The translations under genes and the position numbers were made by a program. The notes under the pieces were generated by a model. That model ran no database searches. It was not told the origin of the DNA and saw nothing but the letters and a program-made list of their open reading frames with translations. Source: Leptolyngbya sp. SIO1E4 (lineage in GTDB: Bacteria > Cyanobacteriota > Cyanobacteriia > Phormidesmidales > Phormidesmidaceae). From it: a stretch of 64,000 nt of DNA. Positions 8,746 through 17,499 of this stretch are shown here, piece by piece (the stretch's first letter is position 1; the number at the start of each line of letters is the position of its first letter). The DNA is taken from assembly GCA_010672825.2 (NCBI GenBank), contig JAAHFU020000005.1, positions 372,001 through 436,000 on the forward strand, written 5' to 3'.

Positions 8746-9717
8746 CGCACCCGTCTGACATTGCTTTGGGGTGATGCCAAACCGCCGCTTAAAGGCTTGA
8801 GTGAAATGGCCTAAATGGATGTACCCGATCGCGTGAGCGACTTCCGATACCCGCATTTCGCGACTGCGCAGTAACTGTTCTGCCCGTTCCATCCGCAGTG
8901 TCTGTAAATATTGGAAGGCCGTTGTGCCAAACAGTTCCCGAAAACCTCGCTGCAGCGTCCGCTCGCTCACCCCTACCTGTTGGGCCAATTCTGATAGTGA
9001 GGGAGGGTTTTCGAGTTGGCGAGTCAAAATATCTCTGGCGTGGTGCAGGCAGCTGACCGTCTCAGGCTTTAAGTGAGGATGGATTGCTCTGGTGTCGGAG
9101 GCGATCGCATCCAGGTGCATGGCCAATAGCTCAAACACTTTGGCCTGCAAGTACATCCGCTTGACGGCTCCTTGGTAGGGTGCATGCCACAGTTGGTGAG
9201 CCAGCGATCGCATCGCAGGTGTCACTGCCGGATAAAACGAAACCTTCCAATCCTGTTCCTGAAACAACTGCTTCTGAATATCGGAACAGTAATGCCCATC
9301 GGCTAAATATGACGCCAACAGTTCAGGTTCAAGCTCTACCGTCACATAGGCTAAACGCTGCCCACTCTGATACTTCTCGACATAGGCCGGCGAAATCCCA
9401 CTCCCGGAAAAATAGCTGCAGGCATCCCCTAAGGTCGGATGAACCGCATCAAAGTCAACAGAACCAGTCAACCAAACCGTCATCTGAATCGGATGGTCAT
9501 GGGCCGCAACTTCCAATCGCCAATCCTGTTGCGATTCTTGCTCATAGAAGCTTAAACATAGACCAGGTAACAGATGCAGGCTACGGCTGTAGCCATGACC
9601 GATGCCCTCTAGCCCCCCTTGAACTTCAACATCGTCGCACGGTTGGTTGGAGGGAGATAGTGGTGAAATCTGCTGACACAGTTCATCCCAAGCTGATTCA
9701 GTGAGGGTTAAGGTCAT
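8734..9717 (-). CDS. AraC family transcriptional regulator (PchR-like)
   Basis: A 327-residue regulator related to the one at 715-1704. The N-terminal sensing domain (~1-215) includes GYSRSLHLLPGLCLSFYEQ; the C-terminal DNA-binding domain has helices ELAQQVGVSERTLQRGF and VSEVAHAIGYIHLGHFTQAF and ends FKRRFGITPKQC. ATG 9717 (MTLTLTESAW) is chosen over an upstream TTG to match its relatives. It is divergent from the AraC at 9967 and reads toward the receptor ending at 5504, its probable target, though a decayed gene now separates them by ~590 bases. An unusual tyrosine-isoleucine-histidine (GYIHLGHF) replaces the common GYxNxSxF in the second helix-turn-helix, which may shift DNA specificity. 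Confidence 0.9.
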   Translation of the reverse strand: MTLTLTESAWDELCQQISPLSPSNQPCDDVEVQGGLEGIGHGYSRSLHLLPGLCLSFYEQESQQDWRLEVAAHDHPIQMTVWLTGSVDFDAVHPTLGDACSYFSGSGISPAYVEKYQSGQRLAYVTVELEPELLASYLADGHYCSDIQKQLFQEQDWKVSFYPAVTPAMRSLAHQLWHAPYQGAVKRMYLQAKVFELLAMHLDAIASDTRAIHPHLKPETVSCLHHARDILTRQLENPPSLSELAQQVGVSERTLQRGFRELFGTTAFQYLQTLRMERAEQLLRSREMRVSEVAHAIGYIHLGHFTQAFKRRFGITPKQCQTGALAR

Positions 9718-9736
9718 AGCAACGTAGCATAGCTGA

Positions 9737-9751
9737 TGCAATTAGTTGTCA
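9737..9751 (-). promoter_or_regulatory. Fur-box-like site upstream of AraC 8734
   Basis: Plus-strand TGCAATTAGTTGTCA followed by ATA; the same core TGCAAGTAGTTGTCA with ATA lies before the receptor at 61479. The reverse strand (TGACAACTAATTGCA) fits a loose 7-1-7 Fur pattern. Confidence 0.4.
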
Positions 9752-9918
9752 ATAAACTTAGCACTAATGCAAGATGATATCTGGCTTATACAGAGCCGAG
9801 ACTTTGGACGCCTCAGTTCTTTGACCTAATCCGACATCGTTACGCCTGTTTTGCCAGTGCCAAATCAGCTGTAGACAAAGCTCTAAGTCTATGACAGCAG
9901 CAGGAATCCTAGCTTTTA

Positions 9919-9933
9919 TAGGAATAAATCTCA
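9919..9933 (+). promoter_or_regulatory. Fur-box-like site upstream of AraC 9967
   Basis: TAGGAATAAATCTCA, a relaxed version of TGAGAATnATTCTCA, lies 34 bases before the AraC start. The rest of the 9752-9966 divergent region shows nothing I can name. Confidence 0.4.
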
Positions 9934-9966
9934 TTTATACTAATCAAAATCGTCTCTACGCTTGAC

Positions 9967-10977
9967 ATGGAGATTACAACTCACGAAGCCTACCACCAGC
10001 AGTGGCAGGACTGCTTGGCAGCTAATGGTGCCGTTGCCCACAATGCCCATGGTTTTGACAGGGTTAGCTATTGCCGGCATCGGTACAGTAACGATCAGTT
10101 CTGGGAGGTAAAGCTGCAATCAGGGCTCCACTTGGAGTGGATTGATGACGACTATCATCGGGACTTGTGTGTTAAGTCTGAGCACGATTACAACGTGCCG
10201 CTGGTGGCTAAGTTTTATCTATCTGGAGAGCATCACGTTCGCTGCCCGAGTATCCCCGGTGTTCCGGCTGAGTACTGTGAGGCTGCAGGACAGAGCTATT
10301 TTTTTGCCCTACCGGATATTGAAGAGGATGAGATTAGCCTGGCCAATCAGCGGGTGCAGTTGCTCCGCATATATATCGAACCAAGTTTTTTCCAGAAGTT
10401 AGGGTTTGACTCAGCGTCCCTTCCCTCATTGCTGCAACGAACGCTAGAGCAGGGCGATCGCCGCTCCTATCGTTTTCATCAATCGCTCGGGAACATGACG
10501 CCCGCGATGAAAGTGGCATTACAGCAGATTTTGCAGTGTCCCTATCGCCACGAAACCAAGCGGCTGTTTTTAGAGAGCAAAGCCTTGGAACTGCTGGCGC
10601 TCCAGCTAGAGCAATGGTTCGTCTTGGAGCAGGGTGAAAAGTCTTCTGGTAACCTCAAAGCGGCTGACATCGAGTGTGTACATGAAGCCGCTGACATCTT
10701 ACTCAAAGAGCTATCGCATCCGCCGTCCATCATTGCGCTGGCCCATCGGGTAGGGCTCAATGAGCACAAGCTTAAGGTCGGGTTTCGGCAGGTGTTTGCA
10801 ACGACGGTGTTTGGCTATGTCAGAACTCAACGGCTGGAGCAGGCCAGACAGCTTTTATTGGCCGAGGATGTCACGGTTACCCAAGCCGCGCTGACCGTGG
10901 GCTATGCCAGTCAAGGACATTTTGCCGCCGCCTTTCGTAAACGGTTTGGCGTGAATCCGCGATCGCTACGCCGGTAA
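9967..10977 (+). CDS. AraC family transcriptional regulator (PchR-like)
   Basis: A 336-residue regulator, starting at ATG 9967 (MEITTHEAYHQQWQDC). The N-terminal domain carries the conserved LHLEWIDDDYHRDLCV and KFYLSGEHHVRCP stretches also found in the truncated AraC near 53247-54062, so the two are one subgroup. The DNA-binding domain has ALAHRVGLNEHKLKVGF and VTQAALTVGYASQGHFAAAF, ending FRKRFGVNPRSLRR. The stop at 10977 is followed nine bases later by a perfect 21-bp-period direct repeat and then the receptor at 11096, so the regulator most likely binds that repeat and activates the receptor and binding protein downstream. Confidence 0.92.
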   Translation: MEITTHEAYHQQWQDCLAANGAVAHNAHGFDRVSYCRHRYSNDQFWEVKLQSGLHLEWIDDDYHRDLCVKSEHDYNVPLVAKFYLSGEHHVRCPSIPGVPAEYCEAAGQSYFFALPDIEEDEISLANQRVQLLRIYIEPSFFQKLGFDSASLPSLLQRTLEQGDRRSYRFHQSLGNMTPAMKVALQQILQCPYRHETKRLFLESKALELLALQLEQWFVLEQGEKSSGNLKAADIECVHEAADILLKELSHPPSIIALAHRVGLNEHKLKVGFRQVFATTVFGYVRTQRLEQARQLLLAEDVTVTQAALTVGYASQGHFAAAFRKRFGVNPRSLRR

Positions 10978-10986
10978 CCTCCACCG

Positions 10987-11024
10987 AAAGATCCCGCTAG
11001 GAATGAAAAAGATCCCGCTGGGAA
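10987..11024 (+). promoter_or_regulatory. 21-bp-period direct repeat, AraC operator of receptor 11096
   Basis: AAAGATCCCGCTAGGAA (10987-11003) and AAAGATCCCGCTGGGAA (11008-11024) differ by one base and start exactly 21 bases apart, two helical turns, the usual geometry for AraC-family dimers. They lie 39 bases upstream of the Fur-like site. Confidence 0.75.
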
Positions 11025-11062
11025 CTGACACCCTAATCGCGCTCCATCAAAATATTCACACT

Positions 11063-11077
11063 TGAGAATAGTTCGCA
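11063..11077 (+). promoter_or_regulatory. Fur-box-like site of receptor 11096
   Basis: TGAGAATAGTTCGCA. The TGAGAAT-A half equals the Fur-like sites of the minus-strand cassettes, and it sits just upstream of GTGTGAGG (11087-11094). Confidence 0.6.
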
Positions 11078-11095
11078 ATTGAATTGGTGTGAGGC

Positions 11096-13780
11096 ATGAT
11101 GAATATTCAAAATGGAGTAGGGCGGCGACCATTTGCTGGGGCACGCTGCCTGGGACTAATGGTTGTCCTGTCGGGCGGCTGGGCGGGGGCTTTGGCGCTA
11201 TCGGCTGAGGCGCAAGAAGTCGAGGTGTTAGAGAGCCCAGGCATCATAGCAGAGGATGCTAGCAGCGGCGAAGCGATCGCCGCCGACTCGCCAACCACTC
11301 CGACAGAAACAGTCAGTGAATCGGAGTCAGCGGCAGTAGACTCGCCCGTGATCTCGGTAGAAGACATTCATCGAACTGAGTCCGCCGCCGCCAACCCACC
11401 TGCCACAACGGTAGAGGAATGGCAGGCGCAAATTGCCCAGTCGCGGGTCACGATTACGAACGTGCGGGTAGAAGCAACAGAAGCGGGGCTGCAAGTAGTG
11501 TTAGAAACGGCAGGTGGCGACCTGACCGCACCCGCGACTCAGACGGTAGGGGAAGCGTTGATTGCTGAAATTCCCAATGCGGTGCTGGAGTTGCCCGAGG
11601 GTGAGCCGTTTGAGCAGTTTGGCCCGGCGGAGGGCTTTGCGCTGGTCAGCGTGACGAACTTGCCCGGTGACCGCGTGCAGATTTCGATTACCGGCACGGA
11701 GGCGGTGCCGCAGGCGCAGATTAGTACCGAAGCTGGCAGTTTGGTGCTGAGTGTGGTGCCAGGAGTCGCCACCGCGACCGATGCCGATGATGAAGCGATT
11801 CAAGTTGTGGTCACTGGAGAAGAGGCGGGCTCTGACTACTTTGTGTCTGATGCGCCGAGTACGCTGAGAACGGGTGTTGATATTCGCGATACGCCTTCTT
11901 CGATTCAGGTGATACCACGGCAGGTGATTAGGGACCAGAACGCGACTAACGTACGTGACATCGTGCGAAATGCCAGTGGTGTTAACCTCTCAAGTTCATT
12001 CGCAAATCGCGAAGAACAATTTATTCTTCGGGGTTTTGATGCCGTACAGTTTCGCAATGGCTTTCGCGAAGATAATTTATCTGCTTTTACCGAAACGGAA
12101 TTAGCTAACATTGAGCGGGTGGAAGTGCTTAAAGGACCCGCATCAATCTTATTTGGACGTGCCGAACCAGCAGGAATTATTAACTTTGTGACCAAACAGC
12201 CGTTACGGGAACCGTTTTACGAGGTTGGCTTTACCGCTGGCAGCTTTGATTTTTACCGTCCGACCATAGACTTTACCGGGCCATTGACGGCAGATGGTAG
12301 CGTGGCCTATCGCTTAAATGCTGCTTATGAGAGTGCGGGCAGCTTCCGTGACGGCGTCAATACCGAACGATTTTTTATCGCGCCAACGTTGTCTTGGGAA
12401 ATTAGCGATGATACAGAATTAACTTTAGAGTTTTCTTATTTAGATGACACTCGACCAAGAGATAACGGACTGGTGGTTCTAAGTGACGATGAAGTTGCCG
12501 ATATTCCCTTTGATACCTTTCTAGGCGATCCCGATGCACGAATTGATTTTGAGGAAATCCGCACCGAACTCTATCTCGATCATCGTTTTAACGACAATCT
12601 ATCGTTACGTTCACTGCTGCGATATACCACTGGTTCTGAAGTAGGTCCAGTTGTAGATATTGCTTCTGGTTCGCCATCAGATGATGACCGCAATTTTCTC
12701 ATAGGAGATTTTAGGGGCGATGTGTCTGCTGAAACTTTTACTATTCAAAATGATTTAATTGCTGAGTTTGAAACGGGTGCAATTGAGCATACGCTCTTAT
12801 TTGGCTTGGAATATGCCTATCAATTTGGGAATGGTGATTCCATAAGAAGACGTGGAGCAACCATTGATATCTTTAACCCTACAACAGACTTTACTTTTGA
12901 CGAAGAATTTTCACCTATTGTCTTTGAACAAGAGAGAAACTCGTTCGGAATTTACTTACAAGATCAGATTACTATCTTAGACAATCTTCAGCTTGTAATT
13001 GGGGGCAGGTTTGATACTTTTGATGAAGAAACTGAGTTTAATGGAGGACTTTCTGAAACCAGTGCAGATGCGTTTTCTCCTCGCATTGGCATTGTTTACC
13101 GCCCCGTTGAACCCGTTTCTCTTTATGCCAGCTATACCCGCTCTTTTACTCCTAATGGTGGAACGAATGTCGATGGTGAGCCATTCGACCCCGAACGAGG
13201 AACGGGGTTTGAAGTTGGGGTCAAAACCGAGATTATCCCAGGCCGTCTGTTTTCGACGTTGGCCTTGTACGATACGACGCTCACCAATGTGACAACAGCA
13301 GATCTCGACAATCCTGGCTTCAGTGTTCAAACAGGAGAACAAAGAAGTCGAGGTGTTGAACTAGATGTTCAAGGAGAAATTTTACCTGGATGGAATATCT
13401 TTGCAGGATATGCCTACACCGACGCAGAGGTGACAGAAGACAACACGATTCCTGTAGGTAGCCGTTTGAGAAATGTGCCAGAGCACAATTTTAACCTGTG
13501 GACAAAGTACACCATACAACAGGGTGATTTTGCAGGGCTGGGATTTGGTGCTGGTGTATTTTATGTCAGCGAACGAGCCGGAGATTTAGACAATTCTTTT
13601 TTTGTTGACGGCTATACTCGCGTGGATGCAGCAATTTCCTACGAACGAGATAACTATCGGTTCGGCCTGAATTTTCAAAATCTCTTCGATGCTCGTTTTA
13701 TTGAAGGTGTGGAAGAGAGGAATTCAGTTTATCCTGGCGCACCATTTACCGTATTGGGGACAGTTTCGGTGGAGTTTTAA
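11096..13780 (+). CDS. TonB-dependent siderophore receptor with AMIN domain
   Basis: An 894-residue receptor, start ATG 11096 just behind GTGTGAGG. Signal peptide to about residue 40 (LALSAEAQ); a long acidic linker (~45-115) unusually rich in E, S and T (AADSPTTPTETVSESESAAV); AMIN (~120-220, VTITNVRVEATEAGLQVVL); TonB box IQVVVTGEE (~240); plug with VDIRDTPSSIQVIPRQVIRD, FILRGFDAVQFRNGF and IERVEVLKGPASILFG; barrel; C-terminal GTVSVEF. The plug end reads RAEPAGIINFVTKQP, where most sisters have EPGGVINLV. Codons from ~11930 on are more AT-rich than the N-terminal third, so the plug/barrel and the AMIN part may have different histories. The AraC upstream and the binding protein 141 bases downstream complete the cassette. 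Confidence 0.93.
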   Translation: MMNIQNGVGRRPFAGARCLGLMVVLSGGWAGALALSAEAQEVEVLESPGIIAEDASSGEAIAADSPTTPTETVSESESAAVDSPVISVEDIHRTESAAANPPATTVEEWQAQIAQSRVTITNVRVEATEAGLQVVLETAGGDLTAPATQTVGEALIAEIPNAVLELPEGEPFEQFGPAEGFALVSVTNLPGDRVQISITGTEAVPQAQISTEAGSLVLSVVPGVATATDADDEAIQVVVTGEEAGSDYFVSDAPSTLRTGVDIRDTPSSIQVIPRQVIRDQNATNVRDIVRNASGVNLSSSFANREEQFILRGFDAVQFRNGFREDNLSAFTETELANIERVEVLKGPASILFGRAEPAGIINFVTKQPLREPFYEVGFTAGSFDFYRPTIDFTGPLTADGSVAYRLNAAYESAGSFRDGVNTERFFIAPTLSWEISDDTELTLEFSYLDDTRPRDNGLVVLSDDEVADIPFDTFLGDPDARIDFEEIRTELYLDHRFNDNLSLRSLLRYTTGSEVGPVVDIASGSPSDDDRNFLIGDFRGDVSAETFTIQNDLIAEFETGAIEHTLLFGLEYAYQFGNGDSIRRRGATIDIFNPTTDFTFDEEFSPIVFEQERNSFGIYLQDQITILDNLQLVIGGRFDTFDEETEFNGGLSETSADAFSPRIGIVYRPVEPVSLYASYTRSFTPNGGTNVDGEPFDPERGTGFEVGVKTEIIPGRLFSTLALYDTTLTNVTTADLDNPGFSVQTGEQRSRGVELDVQGEILPGWNIFAGYAYTDAEVTEDNTIPVGSRLRNVPEHNFNLWTKYTIQQGDFAGLGFGAGVFYVSERAGDLDNSFFVDGYTRVDAAISYERDNYRFGLNFQNLFDARFIEGVEERNSVYPGAPFTVLGTVSVEF

Positions 13781-13921
13781 GTTGTACAAAGATCTGTGCA
13801 GTAAGTTTCCGAGTGTTCTGCTATGTCCGCACTGGTGCTAGCAAGCTTTCATCAGAGAAATAACGGGTTGAAATTGCGTTTGCTTTTTCAACTGACTTGT
13901 CGGTAGAGTTCCAAGAATTCC

Positions 13922-14899
13922 ATGAAATATTTACCCAACAGGGTTAGGGGCAAGTTTCAACTCTTTTTAATTGGATTGCTAGTCGCAACTCTTATCTTTG
14001 CTTGCCAGAGGACGTCAGGTGATTTGCCCTCTAACATAGAATCCTCTGCGGATTGTCGGACGATAGAGCATGTTTTAGGTGAGGTTTGTGTGCCAGTAGA
14101 GCCTCAAAGAATAATTAGCCTCGAACATCTGACCTTTGGAGATGCCTTGGCTCTCGGGGTGCAGCCTGTTGGAACAGGAACAGCCGAACGTCCGATAATA
14201 CCCGAATATCTCGGAGACTATTATTCTAATCAAGCGGAGTTTTTAGGCAGTAGTGGGCCTAACTTAGAAAAAGTAGTCCAGCTCACACCCGACTTGATTT
14301 TAGGAATAGAACATGTGGGGGAACCTATTTTTCAACAACTGTCTCAGATTGCGCCGACGACTCTGGGCGACTGGCGTGGGTATCCTTCCTGGCGTGAGCA
14401 TTTTGAATTTGTTGCCGATGTTTTAGGCAAAGAAGATGAAGCGGCACAAGTGTGGGATAAGTATGACCAGAAAGTAAAAGGCGTTCAAACTGCCTTGGGA
14501 GACCAAATGCAAGATATAGAGGTCTCAGTCATTTATGCTTGGGTTGGTGCAGGTATGACGATTGATGCCGAAAACTCATTCGCGGGCAGCATCCTTGCCG
14601 ATGTTGGTTTTCGTCGTCCCGAAAGCCAGGCAGCAGTGGATACAGGCACGATAAGGATCTCAGAAGAACGTATCACTGACATTGATGGTGATGTTTTATT
14701 CGTCAGCGTTTTTGATTCAGATAGCGAGAAGGTGCTGGCTGAGTGGCAACAAAAGCCCCTCTGGAATCAGCTTAAAGCCGTTCAGAGTGATCAAGTATAT
14801 GTCGTAAACGGCGACATTTGGCGAGGTGGTAACCCCATCGCCGCCAATCTCGTACTGGACGAGCTGCTTCAAATACTTGATTCAGATCTCGCGACTTAG
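13922..14899 (+). CDS. Iron-siderophore substrate-binding lipoprotein (FecB-like)
   Basis: A 325-residue FecB-class binding protein. Lipoprotein signal with hydrophobic FLIGLLVATLIFAC (lipobox IFAC, cysteine ~28). Landmarks: VLGEVCVPVEPQRIISLEHL, LEKVVQLTPDLILGIEH, QLSQIAPTTLGDW, a lobe-2 stretch SFAGSILADVGFRRPESQ and the end NPIAANLVLDELLQIL. It lies downstream of receptor 11096 in the same direction and most likely hands its ligand to an inner-membrane permease not coded here. It is the most divergent of the six binding proteins and lacks the 40-residue C-terminal insertion present in the ones at 19190 and 37641. The 141-base gap before it holds no clear promoter. Confidence 0.9.
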   Translation: MKYLPNRVRGKFQLFLIGLLVATLIFACQRTSGDLPSNIESSADCRTIEHVLGEVCVPVEPQRIISLEHLTFGDALALGVQPVGTGTAERPIIPEYLGDYYSNQAEFLGSSGPNLEKVVQLTPDLILGIEHVGEPIFQQLSQIAPTTLGDWRGYPSWREHFEFVADVLGKEDEAAQVWDKYDQKVKGVQTALGDQMQDIEVSVIYAWVGAGMTIDAENSFAGSILADVGFRRPESQAAVDTGTIRISEERITDIDGDVLFVSVFDSDSEKVLAEWQQKPLWNQLKAVQSDQVYVVNGDIWRGGNPIAANLVLDELLQILDSDLAT

Positions 14900-14956
14900 A
14901 AGCCAGACCACCGCCCAAAGCGTATCCCCGAATTTGTAATTCACAGATACTCCATT

Positions 14957-15064
14957 CCATTTTGCAATTATTGAAGTCGTCACATCAACGTTCGCCTGTT
15001 TCAAGGCAAATGCAATGTCTGGATCAACAGTCTCATTCCAATGGAGCCGAATTTGCTCAGACAT
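14957..15064 (-). pseudogene. N-terminal remnant of a DUF5615-like (PIN-like) toxin
   Basis: From ATG 15064 the frame reads MSEQIRLHWNETVDPDIAFA then LKQANVDVTTS, which recalls the start of DUF5615 proteins (typically LDENVDP...ALRxxGxDVTT). The hallmark LDEN is altered to HWNET, and similarity stops after ~36 codons. An open frame ending TGA at 15057 overlaps the start and carries ALTEAECLKHPSLLDRKLMA, possibly the tail of the partner antitoxin; I do not recognise it. Both are decayed. The flanks 14900-14956 and 15065-15185 show nothing else. Confidence 0.4.
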
Positions 15065-15185
15065 GCGCTTGGGCGGCCATCAGCTTTCGGTCCAGCAGGG
15101 AAGGGTGTTTAAGACATTCAGCCTCGGTCAAAGCGGCGGCGGCGGTTCGCTAGTTTTATCTGCGCGCCCACAGAGATGAGAACAA

Positions 15186-16091
15186 TCACCTTCCCTCACC
15201 TTCCCCCAACCCTGACCCAGCATCCTCTGCCGCCACCTGCCGCACCGCCACCAAATCTATCTGCAACTGCTCCGCAATCTGCTCCGCCGTCATCCCCGCC
15301 CTCAGCAGTAACGGTACCGCCGCCAGCTTGCCCCTCAATTCGCCTTCCTCGCGGCCTTCCTCGCGGCCTTCCTCGCGACCTTCCTGGCGGCCTTCCTCGC
15401 GACCTTCCTCGCGACCTTCCTGGCGGCCTTCCTCGAGAGCGTCTCGATACACTCTCGTTTGTTTGAGGTCATCTAATCTCAACATAGCGATAATCTCCTC
15501 GCGGCTCAGCTCAGAAAACTTGTAGACCAAGATCGTCTCTATTAATTCTATGAATTTTTGTTGGACTTCAACATCATCAACTTCTCGACGAGTTTGCTCA
15601 ACCAATTGCCTGCCCTCCGCTGGAGCTGCATTCTGCTCTAAACCAATCAGCCGCAGAAGCTTCAGTCCCAGGGAAAGATCCGTCGCTTCGTTGAGTTCAT
15701 CCAGATAAATCTGCTGAAACTGCGGGCTCCCCTCAAACACCCGATAGTGCCTCGACAAACCGGGATCGAGCGCGCGCCTGGTGAAAATCAGCACGGCATA
15801 CCAATCATTTGGAGGTTGATAGTCATGCAAATACAAGAAAAGCTGACTGAAAAAGCTGGAATACAAAACATTCCTCTGGTCTCGATAGCCCTGAACCTCC
15901 ACAAAGACGATGGGCAAGTCAGCGGCGTCGGTGGGGGGTACCAAGATGCCGTCAATCCGGAAGCTGGTTTGCTTGACTTCCTCAGAGGCAAAGCGATAGG
16001 TGACATCTCTTGCCGGGGGTCTACCGATCAAGTCAAAGACAATATTCGGATCGGTTTAAAAGATCTCGTAGAAGAGGCTGTCGGTTTTCAA
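15186..16091 (-). pseudogene. Rpn/DUF2887-family nuclease-like gene broken by an early stop
   Basis: This is a cyanobacterial Rpn-type (PD-(D/E)XK-like) protein: FRIDGILVPP and IVFVEVQGYRD give the D...ExQ core, followed by QLFLYLHDYQPPNDWYAVLI and a C-terminal EGREEGR coil. The full reading frame begins at TTG 16091 (LKTDSLFYEIF, where the family has MKTDxxFY) but meets TAA at 16056-16058 before TDPNIVFDLIGRP. Both the start codon and a probable lysine codon have changed. Translation from TTG 16031 could still make 281 residues lacking the N-terminal helix. I call it inactive. Family members are tied to transposase-like recombination and self-expansion and are common hitchhikers. Confidence 0.7.
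15342..15435 (-). repeat. 12-bp coding repeat (EGRE) in the Rpn-like gene
   Basis: About eight imperfect copies of CTTCCTCGCGGC (plus strand) code for EGREEGRQ repeats. Such runs expand and contract by slippage; this is a normal trait of the family and not a CRISPR. Confidence 0.85.
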
Positions 16092-16192
16092 GCTAGCGCC
16101 GTCCTGTCATTTATCAGTACTTCATCAAACTGCCGCTGGGGCAATATCAGACCTGACTGTACGCCCTGCCAGTCTTGTCGGGATGATGCTTT

Positions 16193-17470
16193 ATGCGCAC
16201 CTTTACTTTAATCTGGTTCGGTCAGCTGGTTTCGACCATCGGCAGCTACATGACCGAGTTTGCCCTCATCCTCTGGGCTTGGGAACTAACCGGCTCAGCT
16301 ACCGCACTAGCCTTGGTAGGCTTCTTCGCTCAACTACCGCGCCTTCCCATAACGCTATTTGCCGGGGTCGTGGTCGATCGCTACAGCCGCAAACAGCTCA
16401 TGATCCTAGGAGACAGCGTTGCCGCCCTCTCGACCGTTGGCATCGGTGGACTCTACCTCACAGGCAACCTGCAAATCTGGCATCTGTATCTCGCGGCAGC
16501 GCTCAATGGTGGCTTTGGGCAAATTCAAAGTTTGGCGTATCAGGCTTCGATATCTCTGATGGTGCCCCGAGCACAGCTTACTCGTGCCAATAGCCTGCTC
16601 TCTTCAGTTCACTACGGCTCAGCCATTTTGGGACCTGCCCTAGCTGGGCTGCTGTATCCACTCATTGGGCTGCTAGGCATTTTGAGTATTGATCTAGTGA
16701 CCTTTGGCGGCGCGATCGCCGTCCTCCTTACCTGTTCAATTCCTCAACCCCCATCCCAAACGGGTGCTGAACGGGAACGGTTGTTATCTCAATTGACCTT
16801 TGGCTTTCGCCACGTTTGGCAACAGCCTAGCTTGCGATCGCTCTTGCTCATCACTGCCTCATTTTGGTTTTTCCACGATCTTGGCGGCGCGGTCTACGAC
16901 CCCATGATTCTGGCCCGCACCAACGGCAGTGCCCAAGTCTTGGCCAGTACTGGAGCCGCCGCTGGCATTGGCGGCGTCACCGGAGCCATTATCTTGAGTG
17001 CCTGGGGTGGGCCAAAGCGACGAGTCCATGGCCTCCTGGCTGGATTTATCGGCGCTGGACTGAGCAAAACCCTCTTTGGTTTCGGGCGATCGCCTCAGGT
17101 TTGGATTCCAGCCCAGGTCTGTTCCTCTCTGAATTTCCCACTCCTGGGCAGTTCCGAAAACGCCCTCTGGATGGATACCATTGCTCCAACAATTCAGGGA
17201 CGGGTATTTGCAGCCAATTCGCTTGTGGTGCAGGGTGTGAGGGCGATCGCCGCCTTGATGGCAGGTCCTTTAGCAGATCGAGGGTTTGAGCCAGCGATGA
17301 TGCCGGGAGGCAGCCTATCCCAACTCTTCAGCTATAGTTTTGGGACTGGCAGTGGAGCCGGGATGGCTTTACTTTATGTCTGCTGCGCGCTGGCCATGAT
17401 AGCCGTCGGTATTGGTGGGTGTTTTATCCCCCAGCTCAAAGTGATCGAGGCCAGCGGATCTCATCAATAA
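16193..17470 (+). CDS. MFS exporter (EntS/SchE-like, MFS_3)
   Basis: A 425-residue major facilitator protein with about twelve membrane segments. Family marks are the opening MRTFTLIWFGQLVSTIGSYM, the loop-2 motif GVVVDRYSRKQLMILGD and IQGRVFAANSLVVQG in the second half. It is closely related to the MFS protein at 47910-49193 (start MRTFLIIWVGQFASILGSEM). Proteins of this class include EntS and the cyanobacterial schizokinen exporter SchE, so it most likely secretes a siderophore; macrolide-type drug efflux is the alternative. It is followed 29 bases later by fetA, so the three genes to 19143 may be co-expressed. I start at ATG 16193 to match its relative. Confidence 0.88.
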   Translation: MRTFTLIWFGQLVSTIGSYMTEFALILWAWELTGSATALALVGFFAQLPRLPITLFAGVVVDRYSRKQLMILGDSVAALSTVGIGGLYLTGNLQIWHLYLAAALNGGFGQIQSLAYQASISLMVPRAQLTRANSLLSSVHYGSAILGPALAGLLYPLIGLLGILSIDLVTFGGAIAVLLTCSIPQPPSQTGAERERLLSQLTFGFRHVWQQPSLRSLLLITASFWFFHDLGGAVYDPMILARTNGSAQVLASTGAAAGIGGVTGAIILSAWGGPKRRVHGLLAGFIGAGLSKTLFGFGRSPQVWIPAQVCSSLNFPLLGSSENALWMDTIAPTIQGRVFAANSLVVQGVRAIAALMAGPLADRGFEPAMMPGGSLSQLFSYSFGTGSGAGMALLYVCCALAMIAVGIGGCFIPQLKVIEASGSHQ

Positions 17471-17499
17471 CCGCTATTTCAATCAGGGCAACTGCAGTG

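Noticed and set aside
14900-15160. Second complete toxin-antitoxin pair
   Set aside because: Only ~36 codons resemble a DUF5615 toxin, the hallmark residues are changed and the upstream partner is a fragment I cannot identify.
15342-15435. Regular 12-bp repeats that look like a small array
   Set aside because: They are in frame and code for EGREEGR coil repeats typical of this Rpn-like family; no spacers, so not a CRISPR.
15176-15466. Proline-rich plus-strand open frame
   Set aside because: It is the complement of the E/G/R-repeat coding region of the Rpn-like gene; composition artefact.
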